A stretch of DNA of 64,000 bases from Phycomyces nitens. Taxonomy: Eukaryota; Mucoromycota; Mucoromycetes; Mucorales; Phycomycetaceae. The position numbers and the translations under genes were made by a program. Numbering within the stretch: position 1 is the first letter of the stretch; every line of letters begins with the position of its first letter. Positions 43,115 to 54,245 of the stretch are shown here, in pieces. The notes beneath the pieces are model-generated. The model made no database searches and was not told where the DNA came from. It saw only the letters and a program-made list of their open reading frames with translations. The stretch covers positions 9,548,001 to 9,612,000 of the forward strand of contig JAHRBC010000001.1 of NCBI GenBank assembly GCA_022702545.1, read 5' to 3'.

Positions 43115-45675
43115 ATATTGGCAAAAAATTACTAAAAAAGGAAATTTTTTTGGGGAAAAATTTCCTATAAGCGAAATGATGTGTGTTGAGTTTGTTGTGA
43201 GTGAAAACAAGTCAGAAAAATATAGTAAATTGAATACCTCACGTCGACAATAACGAGGGTGCAATAAAGAATGAATATAATGGGGGTAGAACTGCAATTC
43301 AAAGACAGCAAGAGGACAAAAAGAAGAGAAAATGAAGAAAATAGAAAGAGATATATAAACTTCGCTTGGGACAGTTAGATATATTCTTGACAGCAACGGA
43401 TACAAGGGATAGGAATACAAATGGAGAGAGAGAACTAGATAATTTTGCTCAGGACAATTAATCAAGTTGACAGCAAGGTATTGGGAAGTTACAAAATCAG
43501 GAAAAAGGGAAAAGGATGAAAAGAAAAATCAATCTTAGCACGAAGTATGTTTAGGAATTTCTATACAAGACAATTCACTAATTCAGGGATGGAAAATAAG
43601 AGAGAGATAACTGATAATGTTTATTGATTGAAATTTTTGGTCTCTTATATAAACTTTGTAAAATGTTACTTAGTGATAAATGATGAATTGATTAATAATA
43701 AAATATAGGAATTGGGTGTGTGAATGAAAAATAGAACAGTATATGAGATAATGGATAAGGATAATAATGACTTTGGGGGGGAGGTTATGAGATGATAAGA
43801 CAAAATAAGATATGGTAGTATGAGAAAATGGGATATACAGTGAAGGTGATAATATAAAAATGGAGGATAAATATGATAAGAAAAAATGAAATATAAAAAT
43901 GTGCAAAGACAATGTAGATATGAAGTATGAAGATATGGATATCAGTAATATGATAAAGTGAGCAGTGTGAGAGAAAGATAGAGATATGAAGGGGTATGAA
44001 TAAAATGAAGTGCTGATGTGCGAGAGGGTGTAAAGAGGTAGATAACATGAAGAGAAAGATAAGTGCGCACAGACAGCAACGTGGGGAGAAGGGAAGGGAA
44101 GATAGATGACAAAAATAGTATACAATGGATAAATATGGAAATGGATAGGAGGGGTTTGAAATGAGAGCGAGGGTGACAAATATGGAAAATCAAAGAAGTG
44201 CAGAAAAAGGGGGGATATGAGAAATAAGGTGACTTGCAAGTGGAGAAGGGTGACGTTGCCAAGTTGATCAGGATGCTACGTCACACTTTCTAGCAGAGAA
44301 AGCCTTGGAAAAGTCACGTGAAATGGAGAGAAGTGGGCAAAGCTAGAAACCCTACAATACCCGTCTCAGAATGACGCATGTTGAGTTTGGTTGTGTAGCG
44401 TAAACTGGTCAAGAAGGTTTATGGACAGTTAAAGGCTAGTTGATTTCACTCAGGACAATCAACGGACAGAAATTGGGATAAGAACGGACAGAAAAATGGA
44501 CAGCAATGGACAGAATATACGAACAATGGACAATGGAACCAACAGTGAGACAGAGATCTTATAACTTTAACGGAAAACAGCCTTGTATTTCACTCAGGAC
44601 AATACAAGCTCGAATTGGGTTCAAAAGAAAATAATCGGAAAACTGAATGAATTTTATTGATAGAGATATTGCTCTTCTTTTATACAAAACTATTGAATAG
44701 TTCTTCTTACTAATTATGTTATTCAAATGTCATTCCAATCGTAGCTAAAGATAAAAGAGATTATATGAACAAATCCAGAAAAGTGTCAATGAACAAGAAG
44801 TATAAAATATGGGGGGTAAGCTGGAAAGAATTATCAAAGTGTGAACAATGGAATGGGTAAAGGTAAAAATGTCAGGGTAAATCGAAGTGAAGAGAAATAA
44901 TCTTTAAAGATAAAAAGAGAAAAAGAATTGAGACAATATTCTGGACAAGAAATCCGGAAATTGGGGATAACTTCAGGTCCTGCTGAAGTTCTGACGATGG
45001 TAGTGACGGTTAGTTGTGATGTAGCACTCTTTCTTGGTGGGGTCCTTAGTGACGTCACGGGATTTCTGCTAGTTTTGTGGTGCAGCTGGCAAATTTACAA
45101 CACCTGTGTCAAGAAAGTGTCAAGTGTTGTGTGAGCGGTTGTAGTGTATTGAGCCAAAATACCAATTGTAATAGCGATGCTTCCTCCAGATCTCAAAGAA
45201 TATCGGCAGACTTTAGAAGTGAGGCAAGACAAAACGAAAAAGAAAACAAAAGAGTAGAATTGGATGTTTATTTGACTTGAATTTGGACTTCTTTAAATAC
45301 TACTTCTTAGAGCTATTGTTAGTTTCTAAGAGACAGTCATGGTAACTAGAGGTGGTTAGTCATTGCAGCTGGGCGTTGCTTAGCAAGATGGGTTGACATG
45401 AGGAGAGATCTTGAAGAAAAAAGAGAGAAGATAATCAGCAACCGATTTTTTGGGATTGCACAGTTCGAAAGAGACAAGAAAGGGAAAGGAAAAGTGATAT
45501 GGTTTCTACTGGAATTGGGTTGGAAGAGGTGTGATAATAGAAAATATAAATGGAAATACAAGTGTGACAAACAAGAAGAGTTACTATATATAGAAAAGGT
45601 GACTCGAAATAGACTCAAAAAGGGTGTTTCTGGTCAACGGCTGATAACTTCACTACACACGTGACAAAAGAGTAT
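43115..45675. other. Gene-free, purine-biased region upstream of the LINE
   Basis: The plus strand is rich in A and G over long stretches, interrupted near 44270-44380 and 44970-45130. ORFs here are low-complexity artefacts. Recurrent phrases appear: GTTGAGTTTG at 43188 and 44380, CAGGACAAT at 43452, 44452 and 44598, and TTTATTGAT near 43620 and 44652. This suggests two diverged copies of one unknown repeat, possibly old LTRs. No coding potential supported. Confidence 0.5.
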
Positions 45676-45747
45676 GGGGATGTAGCTCAAATGGTAGAGC
45701 GCTCGCTTAGCATGCGAGAGGCACTGGGATCGACGCCCAGCTTCTCC
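45676..45747 (+). tRNA. tRNA-Ala (anticodon AGC)
   Basis: 72 nt before CCA. Acceptor GGGGATG/CTTCTCC (one T-T mismatch and one G-T pair), D stem GCTC/GAGC, anticodon stem CTCGC/GCGAG with loop TTAGCAT (AGC), T stem CTGGG/CCCAG. No intron. A T-rich terminator (TTTTGTTTTTT) follows at 45752-45762. The mismatch in the acceptor leaves some doubt about activity. A gypsy element starts 36 bp downstream. Confidence 0.92.
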
Positions 45748-45783
45748 ACACTTTTGTTTTTTAGATTCATTTTGTCATTCCTG

Positions 45784-46094
45784 TGTCGTTCCTGATCTGG
45801 GATGGTCTTCCTTTTACTATAACAAAGCCAAAAGGTCAATCCCACTGGGGAAACAGGAGTATACGTAAAATCAAAGAGAGGATAAAAGATACTTTTTATT
45901 ATTATGACTTTGGTTATCTTATATAGTTCTCTAACTAATACTGCGCATTATCCGCAGTAGTTATTATATGATATTTTCATAAAAGAAGAGACATTGTACT
46001 GCGGTTAATGCTCAGGAAGATGTTACTGCGCATAAAGAAGTACTGCGGTTAATCATCTTCAGATTTTACGGATTCATCAAAATAATGTCCGACA
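45784..46094 (-). repeat. 3' LTR of gypsy 1
   Basis: 311 bp, TG...CA. The last pol codons run into it, ending in TAA at 46049-46051. Confidence 0.95.
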
Positions 46095-49000
46095 TCACCC
46101 CCTCCCGAAACTGTTGATAGTCCTCGATCAACCACAGAGGAATCCACAAGGGAAAACGGCAAGGCAGAAGAGGCATCCAAGACAAGGTCACGGCGCATCT
46201 GGGCACGGGCAGGGGTTGGGTGATACCAGGTATTGTGAAAATCATCGGATTTGGCAATCTTGAGGCGATCGGCATGGACCCAGGAGGTATAAGGCACACC
46301 CTCCATGGTAGTGAGCTTGTATATGTTCTTTTCAAAGTTCTTGTCAACGACAATGTACGGTCCCATCCAGTTGTACTCTAAGCCAAATTTGTTCTCATGT
46401 CGTAGCAACAAATGCTCACCAATTGCAAACTGATGCGGTTTCATAATGGAGTCCCATCGTTCCTTGTCTTGTTGACTATTGGCGGCTACTCGAGCATCAG
46501 CATCTATGCGAGCTTGTTGGAGATTACGAAGAAAAGGAATGGCACCATCAGAAACAAGAGCAGGATCATTGGGAATCGATGTATCCATGAATGGGCGCAA
46601 GGGATCACCGGGAATACGGGGTTCGCGACCATATGTCAAGAAAAACGGGCTAAACCCAGTCGTGCGGTGCTTTCTGATTCGGCAAGCCCAAAGTGAAGTC
46701 TCCAGATATTCGTCCCAACGATGTATAGCTCCATGGACATATTTGCGCAACATTTGTTTGAGGATACCATTTAATCGTTCACATTTCCCATTGGTCCGGG
46801 GGTGAAAGGCAGAAGTCAACTTGTGGTGCAGCTTGATCTTTTGAATGTAGAATTTTAGGATATGCGACATAAAGTTGGCACCACGATCAGTGAGAATTTC
46901 GTCAGGGCAGCCAAAACGCATAACGATTTCTTCGTACAGGAAGTTGGCGATGGCTTCACCAGTGGCAGCAGGGACAGCACGGGCAATGGGCCAGTTAGTG
47001 GCATAATCAACTGCAACAAGAATCCAACGGTTTCCATTTACGGTAGTGGGTAGTTCTCCAATGAAATCGAGATGCCAGCGTGAGAATGGGGGAGGAATAT
47101 CCAGTGGCTCCATCGGTGCATGGTGGATGTTACGTTCCGCGTTGGAAGCCAATTGGCATTGAGGGCACTTTTCCAGCCATTCTTTAATCTGACTTCGCAT
47201 GCCTGGCCACCACCAACGTTTCTTCATGAGATCGTATACCGTGGTTTCACCAGCATGTCCAAAACCATTGTGGAAGTTGTTTACCAGATCGGCACGCTTT
47301 GTGAACAGTGCAAATCGAATCTCTTGAACGGTGTCACCAATCTTAACCAGTCTGAACACCTTCTGTTCCCCGGACTACGAACTTATTGCGTTGTCGATTT
47401 AGTAACTCTTTGATATCTTCTGGCCATTCATCTTCGGTACGAGCATAGAATTTCGGCCAATCGGAAGTCTGTGTGTCTGGCATAGTGTACAAGTATTCGG
47501 GTTCCATGGAGTCAATCGCAGAGGCATCAAATTCGGGACCGTCCATTCGGGAGAGTACATCGGGAACACCGTTATCCTTGCCTGGCTTGTATTGGATGAT
47601 AGGGTCGTATAGTTCAAATTCAGCAATCCATCTTACTAGGCGAGGAGTTGGCTTCACTTGGCTGCGGAAGTACTTGAGTGGGAGGTGGTCTGTGTATACC
47701 GTGAACGGCTTTCCTTCGATCATACACCGCCATGTACGCAAGGCGTGTAAGATACCCAGTAGCTCGCGTTCTTGGGCCGGATACGATCTTTCAGCGGTAG
47801 ATAACTTCTTCGATTCAAACGCCAATGGTTTCCAAATTCCTTCCTCATCTTCTTGCATTAGAACAGCACCAACACCGAAATCCGAGGCGTCAGTTTCAAT
47901 ACGGAACGTTTTGTCCATATCAGGGGCTAGGAGTACCGGTGCTGTACTAAGTTTTTCCTTGAGGATGTCAAAACTTGCCTGACATGTGTCCGTCCATACA
48001 ATAGGGCGTCTCTTCGGCCCTGTGCCTTTGGTGAGATCCGTTAATGGGGCAGCAATTCCAGCAAAACCAGGAATAAAGCGTCGGTAGTGTTGTGCGAGGC
48101 CAATAAATTGCCGGACTTCTTGTACATTGGAGGGGGCTATCCATTCTTGTATGGTCTTGACCTTGTCCGGTGAGGGAAGTATGCCTTGTGCTGACACGTT
48201 GAAACCAAGGAAAGTTAGCTCCTTCTTGTTGAATTCACATTTCTTGAGGTTGGCAATCAACTTGGCTTCACGGAGGCGGTTCAACACATGGCGTACATGT
48301 TTAGCATGTTCTTCGGGGTCTTGCTGAATATGAGGATGTCGTCCAAATATACCAAAGCAAACTGGTCTAAGCAATCTCCAAGAACCTTATTCATGAGGTG
48401 TTGGAAAGTTGGCGGGGCATTTGTCAGACCAAAAGGCAGGACCAGGAACTCGTATTGACCATATCGGGTGTTGAATGCGGTTTTCGGCACATCAGAGTCT
48501 TGGATACGTACTTGGTGGTAACCACTCTTCAAATCCAGACTTGTGAAATGGTTTGACCCGCGGAGCCGTTCCAAACACTCGTCAATTCTTGGTAAGGGGT
48601 GGTTGTTACGGACAGTAACCTTGTTCAAGGCACGGTAGTCAACACACATTCTCATTTCGCCGTTCTTCTTTTTCACAAACAATATAGGTGCACCCCAAGG
48701 TGATGAGCTTGGACGGATGAGGCCGAGGTCTAAGAGTTCTTTCAATTGTTTCTTGAGCTCGTCGAGTTCGCGCGGGCTCATCTTGAACGGTGGTTTGTTA
48801 ACAGGGTATGCATCGCCAGTGTTTATTACATGTTGAACATCACGGCTTGGCGGTAATCCGGGCAAACCATCTTGGAAAACGTCATCAAACTCTTTCACCA
48901 ATGATGTCCATTGCTCGTCTTTTGTCATTTCACCTTTCTCGCTCTTGATGTGCAACAAAAAGCATTCAGCCTCCTCCCTCCGAGAGAGTTTCTGGACTTG

Positions 49001-49609
49001 CTTGGCAGATATGAGGTAGCCCAGGTGAGGCTTCATCGGGCGGTTACCATAAGGACGCAGGACAAATTCATAGCCATCACGCGAGAGTAACCAGCTGTCA
49101 CTATGCCAATCGGGAACGGGTTTGGCATTCTGCAACCATGTGCGTCCGAGGATCAGGTCGAATTTGGTGGGGAACACGAAGGCATCAACAACATCATTAT
49201 AGCCGTTAAGAGAGAGAGTTAATGTGGCTTTTCGATTAATATTAATGCTGTGTCCGCCGGCAGTTTCAACTGATCGCCCAGGGATATCCGTGACAAGTGT
49301 GGCTAAATGAGTGATTTGCGGGGATACGTAGTTTGCACTAGCACCACTATCGACGAGAACCAATATCTGTTGTCCATTGAGTGTAGCAGCATACAGAGGG
49401 AGATCGGTATCCACAGCAGAGTGAAGATCTTCAAGAAAACTTTGATCGGCGGTGAGACAAGGGTCACAGTTCTCTTCAGAAATAGTCTTGTTCTCTTCAT
49501 TGGTAACAACTTTATACTGGTCACAAGTTTCTTTATTACTCAAATGTTCAATAGGCTCATTATTGATACTGGCCTGTGGGGAGGAATTTTCTTCCATTGT
49601 ACACAACCG
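46049..49609 (-). pseudogene. gypsy 1 pol: protease, RT, RNase H, integrase (two frameshifts)
   Basis: Protease: [52 protein letters not shown] and [11 protein letters not shown] (catalytic DD). Near 48320-48330 a 1-nt deletion shifts the frame after S-K-T-P; translation resumes in the second frame (48374-47343) with H-V-L-N-R-L-R and RNase H (TDASDFGVGAVL). Near 47360 another 1-nt shift leads into integrase: H-x-G-F-G-H-A-G zinc-binding start, C-P-Q-C, WHLDFIGELP (D), DEILTDRGANF (D) and HPRTNGKCERLNG (E). No chromodomain is seen. Pol is in a different frame from gag, overlapping its end, so ribosomal frameshifting (-1 by position) would be needed. The defects could also be sequencing errors. 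Confidence 0.9.
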
Positions 49610-49617
49610 ACCTCCCG

Positions 49618-50739
49618 TTACGGTTGTGTTTCGCGAAAATCCTGCTTCTTTCGGTGCTCCTCATCCAACTGCTTAATCACAGCCATGCGTTGTCTGCAAT
49701 TCCTCTTGATATGGCCGGGCTTGCCACACCAATGGCAAGTAGCACTGGTTCGTGCTGGCTGGGGACGGGACTGGTAGTTGTTGCGGCGGCCATTGATTGC
49801 ATCCAGGTCCATGGGCTCGGGTCCACTATACTGCTGGTATTGTGGTTGGTACTGTGGCTGGTATTGTTGAGGCAATGGGGCAGGCGTGTACATTTCTTGT
49901 TGACCAAGCTGGAGACCACTGGCATATGCCAAGGCAATGTTACAGGCATCGTCAACGTCGACAGGGCGGGCAGCAAGGACATTACCACGCACACTTGGGT
50001 GGAGACCTCGGACAAACTTGTCAAGAGCTTCTTCGTCGTTCATCCCAGGAAGCTCCAACTGGATGTCTTGGAAGGCATCGATGTACTCGGCCACAGTTCC
50101 TCTTTGGTATAGTCTTGCGAGGCGGTCCCTAGAGGTCTGTAACGAGTATACTGGGCGGAATTCTCCTGAAAGAGCAAGTCTAAATTCGTCCCAGGTTGTT
50201 GGATGCTTCTCCTTGAGTTCCATTCGTCGCCACCAAGTGTCGGCTCGGTCACGCAGCAGGTTCACTGCAAAATCACAGGCTCTGGTGGGGGTGAAATTGT
50301 AGTACTTGGTGTAACGTTCGACTGCGCGCAGCCAACCATCGACAACTGCGGCAGATCGTTCTCCTCTAAAACAATCTGGTTGTTTTATACGTTCTGCTCG
50401 CGAGTCTTGCTGTGCAGTTACTGCCTTCATCGCTTCAGCCACAGCTGCTGCTATGGCTTCGGCTGTGACTGTGACAGGTGGAGGGGCCATTTCTTCTGGT
50501 TTTCTGTTCTTTCCTGTTAGTGTCGCGGCAAGGTGTTGGGCAAGTTCGGACCACTTTTCTTCTCGTGCAGGAGTACTCTTGATTCTTTGTTCTTCGGGTA
50601 CGTATGGTACACGCCGGTTCTTCTTATAGTCGGTTACTAGTTCGCTGGGTAACAAGTTCTGGACTCGTTCTTCAATCTCGAACTGGCTAAGTGTTTTGTT
50701 GTCAAGTGTTTCTTGGTGTCTTTCAACCGGATTCATCAA
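49618..50739 (-). CDS. gypsy 1 gag polyprotein
   Basis: 373 codons. The first in-frame ATG triplets are at 50739 and 50736, just inside the 5' LTR/primer-binding region. The centre carries a retrotransposon Gag segment (pattern A-D-T-W-W-R-R...W-D-E-F-R...L..L.Q...V..Y...F). A Q/Y/P-rich linker follows, then a CCHC zinc knuckle, [14 protein letters not shown], near residue 335-350. It forms the virus-like particle and packages element RNA. Ends in TAA, with pol continuing in another frame. Confidence 0.93.
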   Translation of the reverse strand: MMNPVERHQETLDNKTLSQFEIEERVQNLLPSELVTDYKKNRRVPYVPEEQRIKSTPAREEKWSELAQHLAATLTGKNRKPEEMAPPPVTVTAEAIAAAVAEAMKAVTAQQDSRAERIKQPDCFRGERSAAVVDGWLRAVERYTKYYNFTPTRACDFAVNLLRDRADTWWRRMELKEKHPTTWDEFRLALSGEFRPVYSLQTSRDRLARLYQRGTVAEYIDAFQDIQLELPGMNDEEALDKFVRGLHPSVRGNVLAARPVDVDDACNIALAYASGLQLGQQEMYTPAPLPQQYQPQYQPQYQQYSGPEPMDLDAINGRRNNYQSRPQPARTSATCHWCGKPGHIKRNCRQRMAVIKQLDEEHRKKQDFRETQP

Positions 50740-50775
50740 AATTTATTAGGAGGAAAAATAGCTTCAGCTACCAAT

Positions 50776-51086
50776 TGTCGTTCCTGATCTGGGATGGTCT
50801 TCCTTTTACTATAACAAAGCCAAAAGGTCAATCCCACTGGGGAAACAGGAGTATACGTAAAATCAAAGAGAGGATAAAAGATACTTTTTATTATTATGAC
50901 TTTGGTTATCTTATATAGTTCTCTAACTAATACTGCGCATTATCCGCAGTAGTTATTATATGATATTTTCATAAAAGAAGAGACATTGTACTGCGGTTAA
51001 TGCTCAGGAAGATGTTACTGCACATAAAGAAGTACTGCGGTTAATCATCTTCAGATTTTACGGATTCATCAAAATAATGTCCGACA
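50776..51086 (-). repeat. 5' LTR of gypsy 1
   Basis: 311 bp, identical to the 3' LTR except one base. It contains the promoter; a TATATAAGATAACC-like box (minus strand) lies near 50906-50920. Confidence 0.95.
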
Positions 51087-51237
51087 CCTGATGTCATGCT
51101 TAATTTTGGTGATACAAATTCTAGTGACTTGTCCTTACAAATGAGACACGATTTGAAATGATTATTCATCTGTTTGTATGTCAGAATTGACATTGGCAAC
51201 CGAAATCAGCTCTTGATAGGTAACCAGTAATGGTTGA
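51087..51237. other. Flank of gypsy 1 and 5' piece of family 2 LTR
   Basis: 51087-51178 is the continuation of tRNA-Ala flanking DNA beyond the gypsy insertion. 51179-51237 (TGTCAGAATTGACATTGGCA...) matches the first 59 bp of the solo LTR at 17164, then breaks exactly at the Y terminus (51238). Confidence 0.6.
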
Positions 51238-52688
51238 CACTACGGCTAAGAAATCGGCAGTTATCTACCGTTTTGGTCACATAACTACCGTTTTTTTGGT
51301 GGGGCAAAACGGTGGATATGACCCTGTGTAAGGCAAATTTGGTAGTAGCTACCGTTTTTATAGTGGCGAAAATCAGCAGATAACTACCGTTTTGGTCACA
51401 TAACTACCGTTTTTCTTCACTAAAAAAACGGTAGTTATCTGCCGTTTTGGTAACATTGCTACCGTTTGTTTGGTGAGGCAAAACGGTGGATATGACCCTG
51501 TGTAAGGCGAGTTTGGTAGTAGCTACCGTTTTTTGCTAATAAAAAAATGGCAGATAACTACCATTTTGGTAACATAACTACCGTTTTTTTTATCCAACCA
51601 AAAATGCTTCCGTTATACACTATAGCTTCTCTTTTATAGTACTCTATTTGATAATGGGTTCTGCTATTCTTTTACAACCATTCTTTTGAAAGAATGGTTT
51701 ATTCTTTATTATAGCATGTCTCGATTTAATTCATACTGTATTATGCGCACAATTACTATAGAAAAAATACTAAAAACTAATGCTATTTAATATTACAAAG
51801 CATATATATAGTACAAACCTTTGTTATAAGTTATACACGCATGATAATACTACGTTGATATACATTAGATGATCCTTAGCATTTATGAATTGCTAAAAAT
51901 TCATTGTGGTTAGAAAAAGAAGCGATCATATAAACCTAATACATTATTTTGTACTGCATACAAGTATATATTATGCTTGTCAATTACTATACCATGTCTT
52001 TTGTTTTGAATGATTATACTGAAAGGGATCTCCAGAAATAAACACTATATGTAATAGGAGGTCAATAGAATATGTGTGGTAAAATTAGTTGAAGAATAAT
52101 ATAATTATTAGACAATCATCTTACCATAGAAAATCAACTTTGGCATATTCAAATCATGAGATTCAAAACTGATTCGAATCTCATTGTAGCAAACAGAGTA
52201 ATCAGCTCATTAGAAAAGAAAAGTGTATATCTTACAGAGATTGCCAAGTGTAAAAAGGACAAACCGTATTGTAATATAGCTGTAAAAAGTTTTCGCTCTT
52301 TTGTTTCTGAAAAAAAAAGAGCAAGCTGCATTTCATTCCTAAATCAAAGGTAATCGAGCTAAAGATGCTTCAATCGGGATGTCAATCAGGTGTTTATAAC
52401 CATGCCGATCTTACATGAAGGAGGCTCATTTAGTTTTAATTCAAAGAGTCAATATAAAGACAAGACAAGAGAAGCAAAAAAAAAAAAGAAAAAAAAAGCA
52501 CACTAAGCATATGCTAAAAAAATGCAACGGGGCCAATAAGAGTCGGCTAAACAAAAAATCTTAAACCCTTATTCTCTTTCTCTTTCGTACTGGCTCAACA
52601 CTTGACCTTGGTGGTGTAGAGCTATATCAAACAGTAGAAATATTATGTTAGCATTGGATTAGCAACAGATGAGCAACAACAAAAACAA
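51238..52688. other. Y left arm with motif clusters
   Basis: 51238-51600 contains about ten ACGGTAG/CTACCG-type motifs and two near-duplicate blocks with TGGATATGACCCTGTGTAAGG (51312 and 51488, so a 176-bp duplication). One degenerate 159-bp unit is at about 51840-51990. No gene. Confidence 0.7.
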
Positions 52689-53559
52689 CTTACAGCACAT
52701 CTGCCATGATCGGTGATTCAGCACCATCGTCAGTCTGACCTGCCTCATCTGATATAAAAGAAGTGCTTGCTCCATCCTGTTATAGCATAATAAAAATATT
52801 GTGTTAATTAATAAACTTGCCTGGCTGTTGTCTACCATTCTTCTCTTGTGAGTTTGGCTGTTGCTTTTGAAGGTGTCACGAAGAAGATTCTTCGCACACC
52901 ACATTCTTTTGCACTTAAAGATGTCAAGGCCACTGTCCTTGGCAAGTTTTTCCAGATGCATCATATAATATTCCCTTTGATGCTCTGGAATACCTCTCCA
53001 TTCTTTCTTAATTGCCGGATAGTCCTTGTCAATCAAGTTGTGCTTGGTTGCTCGGGCCAAGGTTTTGAGCAAAAGACGCTTCATAGTCAATTCGTGCTCT
53101 GTCAGAAGGACCAACTGACACAAAGATTGTCCTTCTGGGACCTCCTTGCACTTTGCTTCCCAGTCTTGACGATGAAGCATTTGCAGCAGTATGTTATACC
53201 GTTGGCTATCATGCTTTCCTTTGAATTCTCCATCTGTATCAATCAATCGTTTTCCAAGCTGATTAGGATACTCAGTTAATTGAGCCCTCTTCACAGACTC
53301 AGCCACACGCTCAAGAGCTAATAGTAAATATATGTATATGTATTAATAAAATGATTGAATGCAAATAAGATAAGGAAACAATCTTACCACTTTGCTCCAT
53401 GATACCCTGCTGTATTACATTTACTTCTTCTTCATTGATTTTTGAGCCAAATTGGTTGTTAAACTGGTCTTGAAGACTGTGTAACATTTGTTTAATGTCT
53501 GCAACATCACGTTCAACTTTCTTAACAGAGTTGATAAGGGTAGTGTTTATGTCAGACAT
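52689..53559 (-). CDS. Accessory gene 2 of transposon Y
   Basis: Exons on the minus strand: 53388-53559, about 52829-53317, and a short last exon ending in TAA at 52689-52691. The last intron starts GCAAGT (GC-AG type), as in Z, X1 and X2. The product has about 250 residues: an N-terminal coiled-coil-like stretch (V-K-K-V-E-R-D-V-A-D-I-K-Q-M-L), a middle with Q-R-Y-N-I-L-L-Q-M-L-H-R-Q-D-W-E, a basic block (C-K-R-M-W-C-A-K-N-L-L-R) and an acidic C-terminal tail. No stops seen. By analogy with En/Spm TnpA it may bind the subterminal ACGGTAG motifs; inference. Confidence 0.75.
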
Positions 53560-54245
53560 GTTGATAAAGTGAATTATTAATAATATAAAATATAATGAAG
53601 GTTGTACTTTGAATTAAAGAATATATATACTTTGAATATATTATCACCTTGGTTTATTAAAAAGTATGATATATTGATATAATAATTTGCAAGGCAAAGC
53701 TAGAATATAATAAATGATTTACAGTTATCAGGAATATATTGGTGTGTAAATTAAGAATCAAAATATAAACGAGCCTTATAACTAATGTACCATGGAGACA
53801 CTATATATGTAATGGTTATAGTCTCTTAATAATCTAAAGTAAATGACATGACCCTAGTCATATCATACTTATTGTAATTATTGACCAACGTGTATTTTAT
53901 CTATTACCACCATTATTAACCAAGACATGTCTTACCTATTACCAAAATTATTGACCGATAGGTAATTTAACAGTTATCGCCAACATTGAGCAAGAGACAT
54001 CTCAACTACCATTGACATTATTATCAAGAGGTGTTTTGTCTAATAGATATATTAACCGAGAAGAATTTATACTGCCATCATCATCATAATCGTCACTATG
54101 AGAAATAGAAAAATTGCTGCAATCATTCAGTGTAAAATCAATCCATATATAAAGCTACTCTTTTTACCAAGCTATCAACATTAGATTTTTATAACTCTAT
54201 ATTTCACATCCTCACCCAACCCAGCCAGTTACACTTTTTATTAAT
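53560..54245. promoter_or_regulatory. Divergent intergenic region of Y
   Basis: It separates gene 2 from the transposase. It contains imperfect internal repeats built on TTATTGACC and TCTTACCTATTACC (53880-54010). It probably serves as bidirectional promoter. Confidence 0.5.

Larger units (their letters stand above)
45784..51086 (-). mobile_element. Ty3/gypsy retrotransposon 1, 5303 bp, nearly complete
   Basis: LTRs of 311 bp at 45784-46094 (3') and 50776-51086 (5') differ at one position by eye (G/A within ACTGCGCATAAAG). The 4-bp target duplication CCTG is at 45780-45783 and 51087-51090. The primer-binding site TGGTAGCTGAAGC follows the 5' LTR one base in (50774 downwards) and fits the conserved GCTACCA end of initiator tRNA-Met. 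The polypurine tract GGGAGGGGG precedes the 3' LTR. Gene order gag, then protease, RT, RNase H, integrase. Young, but pol has two 1-nt frame breaks. Confidence 0.95.

Noticed and set aside
43670..44262. Overlapping minus-strand ORFs rich in F, S, H, I and L
   Set aside because: They are products of pyrimidine-rich composition on that strand, with several overlapping frames and no conserved features.
45398..45664. Small lysine-rich ORF on the plus strand
   Set aside because: It follows the purine bias of the region; low complexity, no recognisable motif, and a mirror ORF on the other strand.
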